Part shown: positions 62,564 through 64,000 of the stretch, one piece after another
How the letters are laid out: each line of letters opens with the position of its first letter
How positions within the stretch are numbered: position 1 is the first letter of the stretch
Assembly: GCA_965198485.1 (NCBI GenBank)
Contig: CBDAPQ010000005.1
Coordinates: 3,038,001 to 3,102,000, forward strand
Source: RH-AL1 sp965198485
GTDB lineage: Bacteria > Pseudomonadota > Alphaproteobacteria > Rhizobiales > Beijerinckiaceae
Reading direction: 5' to 3'
Length of the DNA: 64,000 nucleotides
The notes under the pieces: model-generated
What the model saw: the letters and a program-made list of their open reading frames with translations, nothing else
Databases searched by the model: none
What the model was told of the DNA's origin: nothing
Made by a program: the position numbers and the translations under genes

Positions 62564-63669
62564 GCCGCGCCTCGCTTCGGCTGCGCCGGCGGATCGCCCA
62601 GGATCTTCTCCCGGTAGACCCGTCGCACCAGCACCAGCATCGACGCTGTGACCGGCGTGGCGAGGATGAGGCCCAGAGGTCCAAAAAGCGTGCCGAGCAC
62701 CGTCTGCGAGAGCAGGGTCACCAGGGGCGGCAACTCGACCGTGCTCCGCTGGATCAGCGGTGCGATCAGATTGCCCTCGAGCGTCTGCACAACGACGAAG
62801 AGACCGGCAACGTAGAGCGCGGATTGCGGGCCGTCGCTGAAGGCCACCAGGATGGCCGGGATCGAGCCGGCGAGTGCGCCGACGTAGGGCACGAAGTTGA
62901 ACAGCGCGGCGATGAGCGCCAACGTCATCGACAGCTTCACCCCAAGGAACAGGAGACCGATGCCGGTCAGGACGCCGATGGCCGCCATGTCCATCAGCTG
63001 GCCGAGAAACCACCATCGCAGCGTATGGCCCTCTTGGATCAACACTTCCGCGCCATGTCGGCGCCAGGCCTGCGGCATCAGCGAGAGCAGACCCTTGACG
63101 TAGGTCTGCGGAGCGGCGGCGATGTAGATCGCGCCGACGACGATCAGCAACAGGGTGCCAAATCCACCCAACGTGGACGTGACGAAGCCGGCGGCATATC
63201 CGGCCGCGTGCGAGCTGAGGTGCTGGAAATAATCATGCGTCTTGTCAATCGTGCTCTTGAGCCAATCGATGTTGCCGAGCCGGCCCCAGAGCGTGGCGAC
63301 CTGCTCGTTGGCTTGGCCGGAGATGCTGCCGAGCTCACGCACGAGGTCGGGTCCGTGCAGCCAGGCGAACAGCGCAATCGCACCGGCAATGGCCAGAATG
63401 ACGGCCGCGAGCGACAGGCCGTAGGGCAGTCTCGTCCAGCGCGAGACGAAATGCGAGGCGCCGGCGAGTTGGCAGCCGAGCAGCGTGGCGGCGAAAAGCA
63501 CGAGGATCACGTCGGACAACAGCCAGAGCAACGCAAGCACGATACCGAGCGACAGGGCGACCGTGATCAGATCCGTCAACCGCTTCAGGCTGGCGGATGG
63601 GCGGACCAGCACTTTTGCGGTTTCTCCGAGGCGCTCGGTGTCGGGTCCGTCGGCTCGGCTGGAGGTCAT
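62560..63669 (-). CDS. AI-2E transporter family (PerM/YdiK-type) membrane protein
   Basis: The 369-residue protein has about seven or eight membrane helices and the family motifs: LLWLLSDVILVLFAATLLGC, GLSLAAVILAIAGAIALFAW, the central GVLTGIGLLFLGVKLSMTLA, then NFVPYVGALAGSIPAILVAF, and LEGNLIAPLIQRSTVELPPL with the closing LLSQTVLGTLFGPLGLILAT. Members export small molecules or drive sodium-proton exchange; few are really AI-2 exporters. The substrate is unknown. Convergent with the SDR, sharing four bases at their stops. Confidence 0.94.
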   Translation of the reverse strand: MTSSRADGPDTERLGETAKVLVRPSASLKRLTDLITVALSLGIVLALLWLLSDVILVLFAATLLGCQLAGASHFVSRWTRLPYGLSLAAVILAIAGAIALFAWLHGPDLVRELGSISGQANEQVATLWGRLGNIDWLKSTIDKTHDYFQHLSSHAAGYAAGFVTSTLGGFGTLLLIVVGAIYIAAAPQTYVKGLLSLMPQAWRRHGAEVLIQEGHTLRWWFLGQLMDMAAIGVLTGIGLLFLGVKLSMTLALIAALFNFVPYVGALAGSIPAILVAFSDGPQSALYVAGLFVVVQTLEGNLIAPLIQRSTVELPPLVTLLSQTVLGTLFGPLGLILATPVTASMLVLVRRVYREKILGDPPAQPKRGAA

Positions 63670-63763
63670 GACAATTCCCGGTACGGGAGGCCTATAGCGT
63701 CAGGCGATCAGTCAGGGTCGCTTCAAACCCTTATGTGCCTGTTTTGCAGCGGTTTCTTTGTCG

Positions 63764-63792
63764 GGGCAGGTCCGCGACGGCGGACGCTGCTC
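63764..63792. repeat. Stop-abutting hairpin repeat, copy C
   Basis: GGGGCAGGTCCGC (63763-63775) and GCGGACGCTGCTC pair around a short loop. The right arm runs directly into the TAG stop (63792-63794) of the minus-strand phosphoribosyltransferase gene, so the terminal C/T of the arm is part of the stop codon. Related copies lie at 39900 and 45865. Confidence 0.75.
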
Positions 63793-64000
63793 TAGTTTCT
63801 ACCGCCGGCGATCGGCTGCTGGAAGGTCAAGCCGAGATCCCAAGGGAAATAGATCCAGGTGTCCTGCGACACCTCGGTGATGAAGGTATCGACCAAGGGC
63901 TTGCCGAGCGGCTTGGCGTAGACGCACGCGAAATGCGCCTGCGGCAGCAGTTCGCGCATGACACGGACCGTCTGGCCGGTATCCACTAGGTCGTCGACGA
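63792..64000 (-). CDS. gpt: Xanthine-type phosphoribosyltransferase, C-terminal part (5' cut by window)
   Basis: The open frame runs to the window end and reads VDDLVDTGQTVRVMRELLPQ, the PRPP-binding loop of purine phosphoribosyltransferases, followed by FACVYAKPLGKPLVDTFITE and SQDTWIYFPWDLGL. The VYAKP and DTWIYFPWD motifs are those of xanthine-guanine phosphoribosyltransferase (Gpt), which salvages xanthine and guanine. About 68 residues are visible of roughly 160-170. The start lies beyond position 64000. A stop-abutting hairpin repeat follows its TAG. Confidence 0.88.
   Translation of the reverse strand, partial: VDDLVDTGQTVRVMRELLPQAHFACVYAKPLGKPLVDTFITEVSQDTWIYFPWDLGLTFQQPIAGGRN

Noticed and set aside
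63697..63790. Possible tRNA-like sequence before the phosphoribosyltransferase gene
   Set aside because: GGTCGCTTCAAACCC resembles a T-arm, but no acceptor or anticodon stem can be built around it.

Overview
The window is about 64 kb of GC-rich (roughly two-thirds G+C by eye) chromosomal DNA from an alphaproteobacterium, most likely of the order Hyphomicrobiales (Rhizobiales). The signs are gene neighbourhoods typical of that order: DUF983-SURF1 next to threonine genes, thrB-rnhA, map-radC, sufE next to a DUF5330-like gene, a MucR/Ros regulator, a DUF2267-like gene and a four-gene molybdenum-hydroxylase maturation operon. Genus cannot be called. I saw no rRNA, tRNA, CRISPR array, intact transposase or integrase.

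Layout. 1-8.3 kb: a DUF3108 gene cut by the window edge, an FtsX/YbbP-like permease, a Bax-inhibitor-1 protein, an L-2-hydroxyglutarate oxidase-like enzyme, grpE, the sorAB sulfite dehydrogenase pair and a Uma2 nuclease-like gene. 8.3-13.1 kb: a tautomerase, nitronate monooxygenase and LysR regulator lie between a broken copy of the 5' end of an ABC-F gene and the intact ABC-F gene. 13.1-22 kb: AsmA, rnhA, thrB, DUF502, DUF983, SURF1, thrC, an M16 peptidase and a GNAT acetyltransferase. 22-25.3 kb: two alpha/beta hydrolases and a small secreted protein, with much non-coding DNA carrying large palindromic repeats. 25.3-27.4 kb: a clearly AT-rich island holding a SAMHD1-like HD phosphohydrolase gene broken by several frameshifts, plus a second decayed reading frame. 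27.5-30.4 kb: a BrnT/BrnA-type toxin-antitoxin pair between intact thrS and a diverged duplicate of the thrS 3' end. 30.5-38.2 kb: a sorbosone-dehydrogenase-like lipoprotein with DUF2231, a LysR/SDR divergent pair (the SDR is frameshifted), an IclR regulator divergent from malate synthase G, and a broken CheY-like gene. 38.5-45.7 kb: a LuxR-type regulator, a GGDEF-EAL protein, radC, map, a large secreted protein of unknown function and an ErpA/IscA protein. 45.9-50.5 kb: Mo-cofactor accessory genes, msrB, mucR, sufE, DUF5330. 50.8-64 kb: a sensor kinase, a peptidoglycan-binding protein, a PiT phosphate transporter, DUF2267, methylmalonyl-CoA mutase small and large subunits separated by serine dehydratase and DUF29 genes, an SDR, an AI-2E exporter-family protein and the end of a xanthine phosphoribosyltransferase gene.

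Most of the window is core metabolism and maintenance. The unusual parts are structural: two cargo modules each held between an intact gene and a partial duplicate of one of its ends; a decaying AT-rich island; and several families of intergenic palindromes, one of which abuts the stop codon of a minus-strand gene in all three copies found. Percent identities and GC values quoted are by-eye estimates.
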